From: CAWIUB01 sp963839175
Lineage (GTDB): Bacteria; Actinomycetota; Actinomycetes; Mycobacteriales; Jatrophihabitantaceae
Length of the DNA: 64,000 nt
Assembly (NCBI GenBank): GCA_963839175.1
Contig: CAWIUB010000026.1
Location: 1-64,000 of the forward strand
Reading direction: 5' to 3'
Shown: positions 18,137-27,695 of the stretch, in pieces
Layout: the number at the start of each line of letters is the position of its first letter
Position numbering within the stretch: position 1 is the stretch's first letter
Program-made: the position numbers and the translations under genes
Notes under the pieces: model-generated
The model's database searches: none
Told to the model about the DNA's origin: nothing
What the model saw: only the letters and a program-made list of their open reading frames with translations

Positions 18137-19512
18137 CAGCCGGCCGGGTCGTGCCACGCGTCGCCGTCGGGCAGCAGCGAATCGGCTTCCTTGGGACCCC
18201 AGCTGCCCTGGGCGTATTCGTGGACCGGGACGACGTCGCCGAGGATCGGATCAACCACCCGCCAGGCGGCTTCGACCGCATCCTGCCGAGCAAACGGCAC
18301 TCGGTTGCCCTCCAGAGCGGCTCCGATGAGTCGGTCGTACGGTCGCATGTCGGACCCCGGTTGCTGAGCGAAGCGGAGGTCTTGGACCTCGCCATACCAG
18401 CCCGCACCGGGTTTCTTGCCGGCCAGGGTGAGCCCGACTTCCGCCTCTGGCCAGATCCGGAACCTGAACTTGACGCCGGATATGGTCTCTTCGGCACCGA
18501 AGATGTTATACGGGGTGGGACGGAACTGGATGCTGACTTCGGTGGCGGTAACCGGCATCGTCTTCCCAGCACGGATGGCGATCGGTACGCCGGCCCAGCG
18601 CCAGGTGTCGAGGCTCAGCCGCACCGCTACGTAGGTCTCTACGGTCGAAGCGGGGTCAACGCCGGCCACGTCGTGGTAGCCCGCGTACTGGCCGCGGACG
18701 ACATCCTTCGCAGTGAGCGGGCGCAGCGAACTGATCACCCGCGACTTAGCATCCAGCCATGAGCCAAGCCCGGAGCCGTCCGGAGGGTCGGCCATGACGC
18801 TGGCCAGCACCTGCAGCATGTGGTTTTGCACAACGTCCCGTATCGCGCCCGTCTTGTCGTAGAACCGGCCGCGGTCGGATACATCGAACGCCTCTGCCAT
18901 CGTGATCTGGACACTCTCGACGTGTGTCCGGTTGAGCAGTGGCTCGAAGATGGAGTTGGCAAATCGGGCGTACAGCACGTTGTCCAGTGGATCGAGGCCC
19001 AGCCAATGATCGACCCGGTAAATGTCGTCCTCGGCGAAGTACTTGTGCATCGTCTCGTTTAGTTCTTGCGCGCTGACGAGGTCTGTGCCGAACGGCTTCT
19101 CGACCATCACCCGGGCACCTTGCGCGCGCCCGGCGGTGTCGATGCCCTGGGCGATTCGCCCGAACAGGAACGGCGGAACCTCGAGATAGAACAAGACTCG
19201 CCCGCCTTCGCGCACTTCGCGGGACATGGCGGCATACGTGGCGTCGTCGTCGAGATCACCATCGACATACCGCAGCAGGCCGAGCATCTTGGCGGCGGCA
19301 GGAGCTTTGGGATCCATGTTGTTCAGCCGCAAGGACGCCGCCGCGTAGTCCCGGAACTGCTCGAGCCCCCATCCACTCTTGGCCACCCCGACGACGGGAA
19401 CGTCGAGTACTCCGCGGTCGACCAGGCCAACAAGAGCCGGGAAGGTTTCCAACTTGGCCAAGTCCCCGGTCGCTCCGAAGATGACCAATGCGTCTACGGG
19501 ATCGGTTGCCAT
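18136..19512 (-). CDS. zwf: Glucose-6-phosphate dehydrogenase, divergent
   Basis: A 458-residue protein of the G6PD family (oxidation of glucose 6-phosphate with NAD(P)+). The Rossmann motif FGATGDLAKLETFPAL is at the start, VMVEKPFGTDL follows, and the family stretch YDKTGAIRDVVQNHMLQVLA and VRGQYAGY are present. The active-site peptide reads RVDHWLGLDPLDN: the His of the DH pair is kept, but the lysine of the usual LGKE is replaced by Leu and the Glu by Asp, which makes the activity or substrate uncertain. It lies between the GMC oxidoreductase (54 bases upstream) and the coupled NADH dehydrogenase. Confidence 0.87.
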   Translation of the reverse strand: MATDPVDALVIFGATGDLAKLETFPALVGLVDRGVLDVPVVGVAKSGWGLEQFRDYAAASLRLNNMDPKAPAAAKMLGLLRYVDGDLDDDATYAAMSREVREGGRVLFYLEVPPFLFGRIAQGIDTAGRAQGARVMVEKPFGTDLVSAQELNETMHKYFAEDDIYRVDHWLGLDPLDNVLYARFANSIFEPLLNRTHVESVQITMAEAFDVSDRGRFYDKTGAIRDVVQNHMLQVLASVMADPPDGSGLGSWLDAKSRVISSLRPLTAKDVVRGQYAGYHDVAGVDPASTVETYVAVRLSLDTWRWAGVPIAIRAGKTMPVTATEVSIQFRPTPYNIFGAEETISGVKFRFRIWPEAEVGLTLAGKKPGAGWYGEVQDLRFAQQPGSDMRPYDRLIGAALEGNRVPFARQDAVEAAWRVVDPILGDVVPVHEYAQGSWGPKEADSLLPDGDAWHDPAG

Positions 19513-19566
19513 TCGCTCGCCTGCTTCGTCTCGAGGCTTGATGTGGTTGGTTATCTTGTGTGCGCC

Positions 19567-21147
19567 TCAGCCGAGGCGCTCTGCGATGTGGTCGCCGACG
19601 CGCAGCGCGTTGGCGATGGCCGTCAACGACGGGTTCACCGCGCCGATGCTCGGAAAGAAACTCGTGTCCACTACGTAGAGGTTGTCCAGGTCGTGGGTCT
19701 TGCAATTCACATCCAGAGCGGAACTACCGGGGTCGGTGCCAAAACGAACGGTGCCGGCCTGGTGTGCCGTGGCGCCGATCGGCATTCCCTTGTGCAGGTA
19801 GATGCTGTGATCGATCAAGCGGCGCTTGTGCATGCCCAGGTCGCCGAGCATGTTTTCCAGCTTGTGCATGAGCCGCTTGACGCCTTCGACGTTGTTGTTC
19901 GGATCCAAAGCCAGCCTGATTCGCCCGTCCTTCTCGACGGTCACCCTGTTCTCCGGTAGGGGCAGATCCTCGCCACAAAGCCAGAAGTCCACTGCGTGGT
20001 GCGCGAGCACCTCAAAGGGCATCCCCGGTGAGACCTTGCCGGCCCAGCGGGGGGCGTTGGCCCTGATCTGCTCTGCGTCGGACTTGCCCAGCATCTGAAT
20101 GCCGCCGAGGGGATAGTCCCAATCATCGGCTCCCAGGTACCAGTCGTGGAGCGCAAGGGTCTTCTGGAATATCGTGGGATTCGGTTCCTTCGAGACTCCC
20201 ATCAGCGCCAGGTTGTTGTGCCGCATGTAGTGCCGCCCGACGACGTCGGAGCTGTTGGCCAGCCCATTCGGGAGGACATCGCTGCGCGAGCGCAGCAACA
20301 GCGCCGCGCTGTTCACGGCACCGCAAGAGACCACGACCACATCCGCGCTCAGCCTGACCGTCGAGCCATCGCCCAGCTGGGTCACCACGGCGCGGACCGT
20401 CCGGCCCGTCTCGTCCGTCTCCAGACGCTCGACGTAGGCATTGGTGATCAGCTCGACGTTGTCGTGGGTGAGGGCCGGATCGACGCAGACGACTTGGGCG
20501 TCGGACTTGGCGCTGACCACGCACGGGAAGCCGTCCACTCGGTCACATCGAATGCACACGCTGCTATGGGTCGCGTGGCCCAACTCGTCTTGGCTGAGAT
20601 TCACCCCGATCGGCAGATGGAACGGGTGCAGCCCCTGCTTGTCCAGGTCGTCGCTCAGCTGTTGAATGCGTGCCTCGTGCTTCACGGGCGGGAATCGGTA
20701 TGGAGCGCTGGCCGCCCCCTCGGTCGGGTCATCGCCGTGCTCACCGTGCACCAGATACAGGTGTTCGGCCTGCGTGTAGTAGGGCTCGAGGTCCTGATAG
20801 TCGATCGGCCACGCGGGAGACATCCCACCGTCATGTCTGAGCTCCGCAAAGTCCTGTGGCCGCAGCCGGAACAGCGCGGCCCCGTAGAACTTGGTGTTGC
20901 CTCCCACGTAGTAGTTGACCTCGGGCGGGAACTCGTCGCCATGCTGATCCAGCCAGAATTCCGGAGCCCGGTACTTGCCCTTGACGAACACCTCGGTGGA
21001 GTCCCAGTTGTCGCGCTCGCGTGGCAGATAGTCACCCCGCTCGAGCAGCAGAACCCGCTTGCCAGTCGGTGCCAGCCGATGCACGAGCGTTCCGCCGCCG
21101 GCGCCGGAGCCGATCACGATGACGTCGTAGTGTTTGTCCTCGGCCAT
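19567..21147 (-). CDS. GMC family oxidoreductase
   Basis: A 526-residue FAD-dependent oxidoreductase of the glucose-methanol-choline family. FAD binding: VIVIGSGAGGGTLVHRLA; GMC region VNYYVGGNTKFYGAALFRLR; C-terminal catalytic part GATAHQAGTVRFG then NLYVVDTSFFPSIGAVNPSL with the expected His and Asn. It probably oxidises an alcohol or sugar; substrate unknown. GGAGG 7 bases before MAEDKHYD fixes the start; 102 codons of open frame upstream are not coding. It is first of a three-gene run with zwf and the NADH dehydrogenase. Confidence 0.9.
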   Translation of the reverse strand: MAEDKHYDVIVIGSGAGGGTLVHRLAPTGKRVLLLERGDYLPRERDNWDSTEVFVKGKYRAPEFWLDQHGDEFPPEVNYYVGGNTKFYGAALFRLRPQDFAELRHDGGMSPAWPIDYQDLEPYYTQAEHLYLVHGEHGDDPTEGAASAPYRFPPVKHEARIQQLSDDLDKQGLHPFHLPIGVNLSQDELGHATHSSVCIRCDRVDGFPCVVSAKSDAQVVCVDPALTHDNVELITNAYVERLETDETGRTVRAVVTQLGDGSTVRLSADVVVVSCGAVNSAALLLRSRSDVLPNGLANSSDVVGRHYMRHNNLALMGVSKEPNPTIFQKTLALHDWYLGADDWDYPLGGIQMLGKSDAEQIRANAPRWAGKVSPGMPFEVLAHHAVDFWLCGEDLPLPENRVTVEKDGRIRLALDPNNNVEGVKRLMHKLENMLGDLGMHKRRLIDHSIYLHKGMPIGATAHQAGTVRFGTDPGSSALDVNCKTHDLDNLYVVDTSFFPSIGAVNPSLTAIANALRVGDHIAERLG

Positions 21148-21427
21148 AGGAGTTCCTCCGGGGTTCTGGTGTTGCCGAGCACGCATCCGCGCCATGCAGA
21201 GGGCCGAACATACTGGTCCTCGCCGTCCACCGTGCGCGCCGAGCGGGGTCGGCGCCTCATCCCGATCGGATGAGGCAGCACCTCGGCCCGGCGCCAGATG
21301 GGGCGACACCCGCAGCTGCAGCGTGTGAACCATCCGTTGCGAGTGATTCGCGCTACTGCCGGATCGGGGCACCCTCGGCCGAACTCGGCTCCATTGGTCG
21401 CGCGGATCTCTGTGAGGGGAGCATCGG

Positions 21428-22816
21428 ATGAGCCAGCTCGACCTCGCCCGCATTCAGTTTGCGATGACCTCGATCTATCACTTCCTCTTCGTGCCGGTCA
21501 CGATCGGTTTGGCCTTCCTCACCGCCATCCTGCAGACCGCGTGGCACCGCAGCGGGAAGTCTGACTACCTGCGGTTGACGCGCTTTTTCGGCACCTTGTT
21601 GCTGATCAATGTCGCGGTTGGCGTCGTAACGGGGTTGGTCCAGGAGTTTCAGTTCGGCATGGACTGGTCGGCCTACTCCCGGACGGTCGGTGACGTGTTC
21701 GGCGCGCCACTCGCCATGGAGGGCCTCGCCGCGTTCTTCCTCGAATCCACGTTCCTCGGTGTGTGGGTGTTCGGCTGGGACAGACTCCGGCCACGGATCC
21801 ATCTGACCGCCATCTGGCTGGTCGCTGTGGGATCGGCTCTGTCGGCGGCCTTCATCATGGCGGCGAATTCTTGGATGCAGCACCCGGTGGGCTACAAGAT
21901 CAACCCATCAACCGGTCGGCCACAGCTGAACAACATCTGGGCGGTCCTCACCAACCCGGTCTTCCTGCGGGGATACCTGCATGTCTTGCTCGCCTCGGCT
22001 GTCACGGCGTCGGTAGTCATGCTCGCGGTGTCGGCGTGGCAGTTGCGTCGCGGCAAACATCCCGACGTCTTCAAGCCGGCCGCGCGCTTGGCGCTCGTCG
22101 TTCTGGCGCCGGCCATCCTGCTCGCGATGCTGGTCGGCAGCGAGTTGGGGGTCACCGAAGACAAATACCAGCCAATGAAGATCGCCGCGTCGGAGGCGCA
22201 GTGGAACACCTGCCAACCGTGCTCCTTCTCGCTGTTCCAGATAGGTGGCGGCAAGAATGATGAGACACCGACCAAGATCATCCAGATCCCACATCTTCTC
22301 TCGCTGCTCGCGACCAACTCGTGGAACGGCAAGGTCGAAGGTCTCAACGATGTGCAGAGCCAGTATCAGCAGCAGTACGGCGCCGGTAGTTATGTGCCCA
22401 ACGTCTTCGTGCAGTACTGGTCGATGCGCGTCATGGCCTACACCGCCGGCCTGATATTCCTCTTGTCTTTGTGGGGGCTCTGGGTGTTGCGCCGCAAGAG
22501 GATTGGCACCTCGCGCTGGTTTCTGCGGGTGGCCATCTGGTCAGCGATCCTGCCGTTCCTGATGAATACAGCGGGATGGTTACTGACCGAGAACGGCCGC
22601 CAGCCATGGATCGTCCAAGGTATCCAGCTCACCAAGAACGGCGTGTCGCCCTCGATCAGCACGACAACCGTGGCCATCAGTCTCATCGTGTTCTTCACCC
22701 TGTACGTCGCCCTCGCCGTGATCGCTTTCGTCCTGATGGCGAAGTACGCCCGCAAGGAACTCGCCGCGCCGATCGCGGACGACGCGGCGGAGCCCGTTCC
22801 GGCTATGACCTATTGA
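21428..22816 (+). CDS. cydA: Cytochrome bd quinol oxidase subunit I
   Basis: A 462-residue heme-binding subunit of cytochrome bd oxidase, reducing oxygen with quinol electrons at high affinity. Heme ligands fit the family: His18 in IYHFLF and His in GYLHVLLAS (near residue 183), plus the methionine region WSMRVMAYT. The quinol loop is of the short type, and the conserved GRQPW motif is present (ENGRQPWIVQG). Nine hydrophobic helices are expected. GAGGGGAGC lies just before the start. cydB follows after 11 bases. No cydCD genes are present in the window. Confidence 0.95.
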   Translation: MSQLDLARIQFAMTSIYHFLFVPVTIGLAFLTAILQTAWHRSGKSDYLRLTRFFGTLLLINVAVGVVTGLVQEFQFGMDWSAYSRTVGDVFGAPLAMEGLAAFFLESTFLGVWVFGWDRLRPRIHLTAIWLVAVGSALSAAFIMAANSWMQHPVGYKINPSTGRPQLNNIWAVLTNPVFLRGYLHVLLASAVTASVVMLAVSAWQLRRGKHPDVFKPAARLALVVLAPAILLAMLVGSELGVTEDKYQPMKIAASEAQWNTCQPCSFSLFQIGGGKNDETPTKIIQIPHLLSLLATNSWNGKVEGLNDVQSQYQQQYGAGSYVPNVFVQYWSMRVMAYTAGLIFLLSLWGLWVLRRKRIGTSRWFLRVAIWSAILPFLMNTAGWLLTENGRQPWIVQGIQLTKNGVSPSISTTTVAISLIVFFTLYVALAVIAFVLMAKYARKELAAPIADDAAEPVPAMTY

Positions 22817-22827
22817 GGTAGCTAGCT

Positions 22828-23862
22828 ATGTCACTCGCGACGCTGTGGTTCGTCTTGATCGCGATCCTTTGGATCGGCTTTTTCGTGCTGGAAGGATTCG
22901 ATCTTGGTGTCGGCGTCCTGCACGCGGTCGTGGGACGTGACGAACCGGAGCGCCGTGCCGCGATCAACGCGATCGGACCGTTCTGGGACGGCAACGAGGT
23001 GTGGCTGATCGTGGCGGCGGCAGCAATGTTCGCGGCCTTCCCCGGCTGGTACGCCACGATGTTCTCCGGCTTCTACCTGCTGATGGTGCTGCTCCTGGCC
23101 GGGTTGATCGCACGGGGCGTGTCCTTCGAGTTCCGCGGCAAGGTCGACAGCGCGAGATGGCGGCGTACCTGGGACATCTCGATGACCGTTGGGAGCGTGA
23201 TCGTGGCCGCAGGAATCGGTATCGCACTAGGCGATCTGCTGCACGGCGTACCGGTTGATAGCAACCAGGAATACACCGGTTCGGTATGGGACCTGCTGCA
23301 GCCCTACGCACTGTTCACCGGCCTGACGGTGCTCCTGCTCTGCCTCGTGCACGGGTCGACGTTCCTGGCCATGAAGACCGAGGGGGAGGCACGGCGGCGG
23401 GCGCGGCGGCTGGCCGCGTGGGTGGGGCCGCTGACCGGCCTGGCCGTTCTGGGATTCATCGCCTGGACCCACGCTTCACAGGGCAGAGGGATTCTGCTCA
23501 ACCCGGTCGAGCTGACGGCGGTGATTGCGGTGTTCGCTGCGGCCTGGCTGGCAAGCGAGGGCCACGAAGGTTGGGCCTTCATCGCGACCACGGTCGCGAT
23601 GGCCGCCACGATCGGTTCCATCTTTGTCGACCTGTACCCGCGGGTCATGGTCTCCAGCACCAACGAGGCGTACTCGCTCACCGTTCAGAACACCGCGTCC
23701 GGGTCCTATGCCTTGAAAGTGATGACCATCGTTGCCGTCGTCCTGCTTCCCGTGGTGTTGGCCTACCAAGCGTGGAGTTATCACGTATTCCACCGCCGTG
23801 TGGCGACCCACGAGTTTGCGCCGGCCGCTCCGGTAGATACCGCCAGCGCTGCACAACCGTGA
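22828..23862 (+). CDS. cydB: Cytochrome bd quinol oxidase subunit II
   Basis: A 344-residue membrane subunit paired with CydA. The family start is clear (FVLIAILWIGFFVLEGFDLG), then GPFWDGNEVWLIVAAAAMFA, FPGWYATMFSGFY and FRGKVDSARWRRTWD. About nine helices are present. GAGG precedes the ATG. The gene is in an operon with cydA. The gap to the next gene is 237 bases. Confidence 0.95.
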   Translation: MSLATLWFVLIAILWIGFFVLEGFDLGVGVLHAVVGRDEPERRAAINAIGPFWDGNEVWLIVAAAAMFAAFPGWYATMFSGFYLLMVLLLAGLIARGVSFEFRGKVDSARWRRTWDISMTVGSVIVAAGIGIALGDLLHGVPVDSNQEYTGSVWDLLQPYALFTGLTVLLLCLVHGSTFLAMKTEGEARRRARRLAAWVGPLTGLAVLGFIAWTHASQGRGILLNPVELTAVIAVFAAAWLASEGHEGWAFIATTVAMAATIGSIFVDLYPRVMVSSTNEAYSLTVQNTASGSYALKVMTIVAVVLLPVVLAYQAWSYHVFHRRVATHEFAPAAPVDTASAAQP

Positions 23863-24099
23863 AGGCCCTCGATCCGCGCGTGCTCCGGCACGCGGCAAAC
23901 GCCACGGATAGTCGAGGGGCGTCTCGTCGAGGGCCGGTTGGGGAGCTGGCCCGAGCGGGTATCGACGATCATGAGGCATTCCAGCTAACTGCGGTCATCC
24001 GGCAAGGATGATGACCTCCAGCGCGGCCGACAGGATGGTGTCCGTACTCGACCGCACCGGCCGACTCGGTCGGTGAGCTTTCACCCTGCGAGGACGCAC

Positions 24100-26016
24100 A
24101 TGGACGACTACCCGCTCATCGCTGATCATGGCCTGATTGGGGACCTGCAGACCGCCGCATTGGTGACCACCGACGGGTCGATCGACTGGTTCTGCTTCCC
24201 GCGATTCGATTCGCCCAGCGTGTTCGGTGCACTGCTCGACCATCGGCGCGGCGGACGGTTCCAGATCCGTCCAACGACGGATGCCTTCGACACGAAGCAG
24301 ATGTACCTGCCAGACACCGCGATATTGATCACTCGCTTCCTCACCGAAGACGGCGTCGGTGAGGTCGTCGACTTCATGCCGATAAGCGGGTATGTGGCGA
24401 CCGACCGTCACCGTTTGGCGCGGTTGGTGCGTTGCGTCCGCGGCCGGATGACCTTCGACGTCCACATCGATCCGAGGTTCGACTACTCCCGTCAACCGCA
24501 CCGGGTGCAGCTCACCGAGCACGGGGCGGTGTTCAGCAGCGAGCAAACCTCGATGACGCTGCACGCGGTCCGCGAACCCGGTGACGCACGACTGGCCCAG
24601 GTGCAGACGAGCGGTGCGGGCGACGTGCACCTCACGGTAACCCTCGAGGCTGGGCAGCAACGAGGATTTCTGCTCGACACGGCCAGTGACGAGCCGCCGC
24701 ACGAGATTCGAGTCGCCGAGGTGAGCAGCCTGTTCGACGACACCGTCCGCTTCTGGAGGAACTGGCTGGCTCAGTCCACCTACACCGGACGATGGCGCGA
24801 AACCTTGCAGCGTTCGGCGATCACCTTGAAGCTGATGACGTACGCCCCGACGGGCGGCCTGGTCGCCGCCCCCACTGCTGGGCTACCTGAGCAGGTCGGT
24901 GGTGAGCGTAACTGGGACTACCGATTCACCTGGGTCCGGGACGCCTCTTTCTCGGTCTACGCGCTGCTCGCTATGGGCTTTACCGAGGAAGCCGCGTCCT
25001 TCGCCCGATGGTTGATGGCGCGGGTCCAGGAGCGCGTTGGCAGCGGGGGCACGCCGCTGAACCTCATGTACCGCGTCGACGGCTCCACCGAGCTCACCGA
25101 GGAGACACTTGACCATTGGGAGGGCTACCGGGCCTCGTACCCGGTTCGTATCGGGAACGGCGCGGCCGAGCAGTTGCAGCTGGATATCTACGGCGAGGCA
25201 CTGGACAGCGTCTACTACGGCGACCGACGCGGTCTGGAGGTCGGCCACCCCGGCTGGCTAGCAATACAGGAGGTGCTCGGATGGCTCGCCGACCATTGGG
25301 ACCAGCCCGAGGCGGGCATCTGGGAGACCCGCGGTGGCCCCAAGGACTTCACGTATGGACGGGTGATGAGCTGGGTGGCCTTCGACCGCGCGATTCGGTT
25401 CGCCACAGCTCACGGCCGGCCGGCTCCGCTGGACCGCTGGATCAGCCAACGCGACGCCATCTACACGCAGGTGATGGAACGTGGCTGGGACACGGGCCGT
25501 GGTGCGTTTGTGCAGCACTACGACGACAAGGTGCTGGACTCCTCCCTGCTTCGCATGTCAAGCGTGGGGTTTGTTGCCCCGCAAGATCCGATGTGGCTGT
25601 CCACGCTACGAGCGATGGACTCCGAGCTGGTCACCGACAGCTTGGTCTACCGGTACGACCCGGGTGCGTCCCCGGACGGTCTTCGCGGCTCCGAGGGCAC
25701 GTTCTCGTTGTGCACCTTCATGTACGTCGACGCACTCGCGCGTGCAGGTCGGCTGGAGGACGCCCGGCTGACGTTCGAGAAGATGCTCACCTACGCCAAC
25801 CACCTCGGCCTATTCTCGGAGGAGATCGGAACCACCGGTGAACAGCTTGGCAACTTCCCGCAGGCGTTCACACACTTGCAGCTCATCGACGCCGCCATAA
25901 CGCTGAACGCGCTACTGGATCGCGCCGCGCCAACAGCTGCGTCATCCACTGAGGACGATGACATCGCAGGATTCCGCACTCAAGGTGGCGGTGCCACGAC
26001 CGAAGCACGACCGTAG
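24100..26016 (+). CDS. Glycoside hydrolase family 15 (glucoamylase/trehalase type)
   Basis: A 638-residue enzyme of GH15. The N-terminal domain begins PLIADHGLIGDLQTAALVTT and SIDWFCFPRFDSPSVF, the usual start of bacterial GH15 proteins; the (alpha/alpha)6 catalytic domain has GGERNWDYRFTWVRDASFSV near residue 270, and LEDARLTFEKMLTYANHLGL with SEEIGTTGEQLGNFPQAFTH carrying the C-terminal catalytic Glu. In mycobacteria this subgroup includes a trehalase, so trehalose is one candidate substrate, alpha-glucans another. AGGA 7 bases before ATG at 24100 decides the start. A DUF1269 gene follows after 38 bases. Confidence 0.9.
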   Translation: MDDYPLIADHGLIGDLQTAALVTTDGSIDWFCFPRFDSPSVFGALLDHRRGGRFQIRPTTDAFDTKQMYLPDTAILITRFLTEDGVGEVVDFMPISGYVATDRHRLARLVRCVRGRMTFDVHIDPRFDYSRQPHRVQLTEHGAVFSSEQTSMTLHAVREPGDARLAQVQTSGAGDVHLTVTLEAGQQRGFLLDTASDEPPHEIRVAEVSSLFDDTVRFWRNWLAQSTYTGRWRETLQRSAITLKLMTYAPTGGLVAAPTAGLPEQVGGERNWDYRFTWVRDASFSVYALLAMGFTEEAASFARWLMARVQERVGSGGTPLNLMYRVDGSTELTEETLDHWEGYRASYPVRIGNGAAEQLQLDIYGEALDSVYYGDRRGLEVGHPGWLAIQEVLGWLADHWDQPEAGIWETRGGPKDFTYGRVMSWVAFDRAIRFATAHGRPAPLDRWISQRDAIYTQVMERGWDTGRGAFVQHYDDKVLDSSLLRMSSVGFVAPQDPMWLSTLRAMDSELVTDSLVYRYDPGASPDGLRGSEGTFSLCTFMYVDALARAGRLEDARLTFEKMLTYANHLGLFSEEIGTTGEQLGNFPQAFTHLQLIDAAITLNALLDRAAPTAASSTEDDDIAGFRTQGGGATTEARP

Positions 26017-26054
26017 CCGGTCGGCGCCCAGCTCCATCGCCCACAGGAGGACTC

Positions 26055-26552
26055 ATGAAGAACCTCAGCACCACGGTCGCGGTCTACCCGGACCTGCCCA
26101 CCGCGGAGCGAGACTGGACCGCCCTCGAAGCCGCCGCCCAGGCTAACGCCATCGAGCTCGCGGATGCCGCATTGATCGAGAAGCCCACGACTGTTGAAAC
26201 CGTCACAATCCACCGTCAGTCGCACCATGGTTGGGGCAAGGGCGCTGTCGCAGGGGCCGTTGTCGGCGTGCTGTTCCCGCCGGCCCTGATCGGCGCCGCG
26301 GCCGTCGGCGCCGGAAGCGGCGCTGTACTGGCACGAATGAACCGCAGCCTGGACCGCGGCGATATCAAGGACCTGGGCGACGTGATGGATACCGGCGAAA
26401 TCGCCCTGGTAGCCCTTACCCACGCCGACGGTGTGACCGCCCTCGACCAGGTGCTCACCGGAGCCACCAAAAAGATCAGCAGATCAAGCTCAACGGCGGA
26501 AGAGGTACAACAGGCGTTGGCCGAAGACGAACAGGCGGCGGCGCGGACGTAG
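26055..26552 (+). CDS. DUF1269 family protein
   Basis: A 165-residue protein of the DUF1269 family, with an N-terminal alpha/beta half (TTVAVYPDLPTAERDWTALE), a glycine-rich hydrophobic hairpin in the middle (GAVAGAVVGVLFPPALIGAA) and a second soluble half (LGDVMDTGEIALVALTHADG). The function is unknown; such proteins often sit in stress loci. AGGAGG lies 6 bases upstream of ATG. It is distantly like the DUF6325 protein at 5585. Confidence 0.85.
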   Translation: MKNLSTTVAVYPDLPTAERDWTALEAAAQANAIELADAALIEKPTTVETVTIHRQSHHGWGKGAVAGAVVGVLFPPALIGAAAVGAGSGAVLARMNRSLDRGDIKDLGDVMDTGEIALVALTHADGVTALDQVLTGATKKISRSSSTAEEVQQALAEDEQAAART

Positions 26553-26633
26553 CCGCACAAGGACTCTGCCCGTTGGCAGCGGGCCGTGTCTAGCGACATG
26601 GTCGTAGCCGGCAACGTGACCGTGATGACCCGG

Positions 26634-27317
26634 CTACAGTCGCGGGAGTTGGGCGACCGAGATGATCACGAAGGTCAGTAAGCCGAAGGCGATCACCCCG
26701 ATGGCGATTCGTGCCCGGATGGCCTTGAACCGTTGGGCGACTGCTACCAGGAACAGGACCGAGGCGAACAGGACGGTGTCCCGCACGTACCGGTCGGCGT
26801 TCTCGCGCGCGGTAGTGCCCTGGTCGAAGGTTGCCGCGGCGGCGGCGTTGAGCCGGTTGGCTGCGTCCTGATTCGGGTTGTGGTACGACGGCATGGCGGC
26901 GGGGCCGGGTGGGGCTGCCGGGTTGACGAATGGGTCGGTCTTCAACCACGCCTCGTACGCGTCGCGGTAGTCGGGGGTGAACCGGCGCACGTAGATGGCT
27001 TGCAGTTGGGTGTCGCCGGCGGCCCGGGCCTGCAGCCATCCGGTGAACATGGACGCGTCGGCGGATAGCTGCAGACCTGCCAAGGTGCTGGCCGCCTCGG
27101 CCTGGAATCGGTCCCTGGTGGCCTGGCCGTACAGCAGTGACTGGCGGCCGTCCCATTTGGCCGCCTGCAGGCCGCTCCAGGCGGTGGCGACGGCCACGAT
27201 CGCCAGGATCGCGACTTCCACAACCTCGAGCAGCTCATGCCAGCGACCGCGGTGCGCGCCGGATATTTCCTGCTCGCTCAGCTTGTGCGCCACCTCGACG
27301 TTCATACCCTCAGGCAT
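26634..27317 (-). CDS. Membrane protein of unknown function, one N-terminal and two C-terminal helices
   Basis: A 227-residue protein: helix near the N-terminus (LLEVVEVAILAIVAVATAWS), a long soluble helical part (QAAKWDGRQSLLYGQATRDR; FTPDYRDAYEAWLKTDPF), then two helices near the C-terminus (VRDTVLFASVLFLVAVAQRF; IAIGVIAFGLLTFVIISVAQ). It looks like a protein family common in actinobacteria, without assigned function. AGGAGG 8 bases before the ATG fixes the start. It converges with the DUF1269 gene. Confidence 0.75.
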   Translation of the reverse strand: MPEGMNVEVAHKLSEQEISGAHRGRWHELLEVVEVAILAIVAVATAWSGLQAAKWDGRQSLLYGQATRDRFQAEAASTLAGLQLSADASMFTGWLQARAAGDTQLQAIYVRRFTPDYRDAYEAWLKTDPFVNPAAPPGPAAMPSYHNPNQDAANRLNAAAAATFDQGTTARENADRYVRDTVLFASVLFLVAVAQRFKAIRARIAIGVIAFGLLTFVIISVAQLPRL

Positions 27318-27695
27318 CGTTGAGCCCTCCTGACGGCGTTGCGCAGCGGGCGTGGCCCCTCCGCACGCTGGGCTGGCTTGCCTGGCACATCGATGACGGC
27401 GCCGGCCATAAGTATGGTCCAGCATCAACGGGCGAGGATCATCCGCAGCGGATGGCGACTGCTGCGATGCGGTCCGCTTGCATAGGGGCGACGTCGGTAC
27501 GGTTTGGGACGCGACACAGTGTGATCGCCAACGCAGTGTGATCGCCTTCTACATGGCCGCTGCACGACGTCCACGCCCACGGCGGCGAGCCGAGTGGACG
27601 CGTGGCATCGGAAGGGGGCGAGTCGTGATTCTGGTTCCGGTCATCGGGGCGTGTTCGACCCGTACACCCGCGTGCAAAACCCCGGCGGATGACCG
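27318..27695. other. Intergenic region between divergent membrane-protein genes
   Basis: These 378 bases hold both promoters. The only clear structure is a 13-base direct repeat (27517-27546). Short frames here are shadows; no RNA gene was recognised. Confidence 0.5.
27517..27546. repeat. Two 13-base direct repeats in an upstream region
   Basis: CAGTGTGATCGCC occurs at 27517-27529 and again at 27534-27546, starts 17 bases apart, 150 bases before the gene at 27696. It could be a paired regulator site; chance is possible. Confidence 0.35.

Noticed and set aside
20146..21273. 375-codon plus frame across the GMC gene
   Set aside because: Shadow of the GMC gene; no family resemblance and poor composition.
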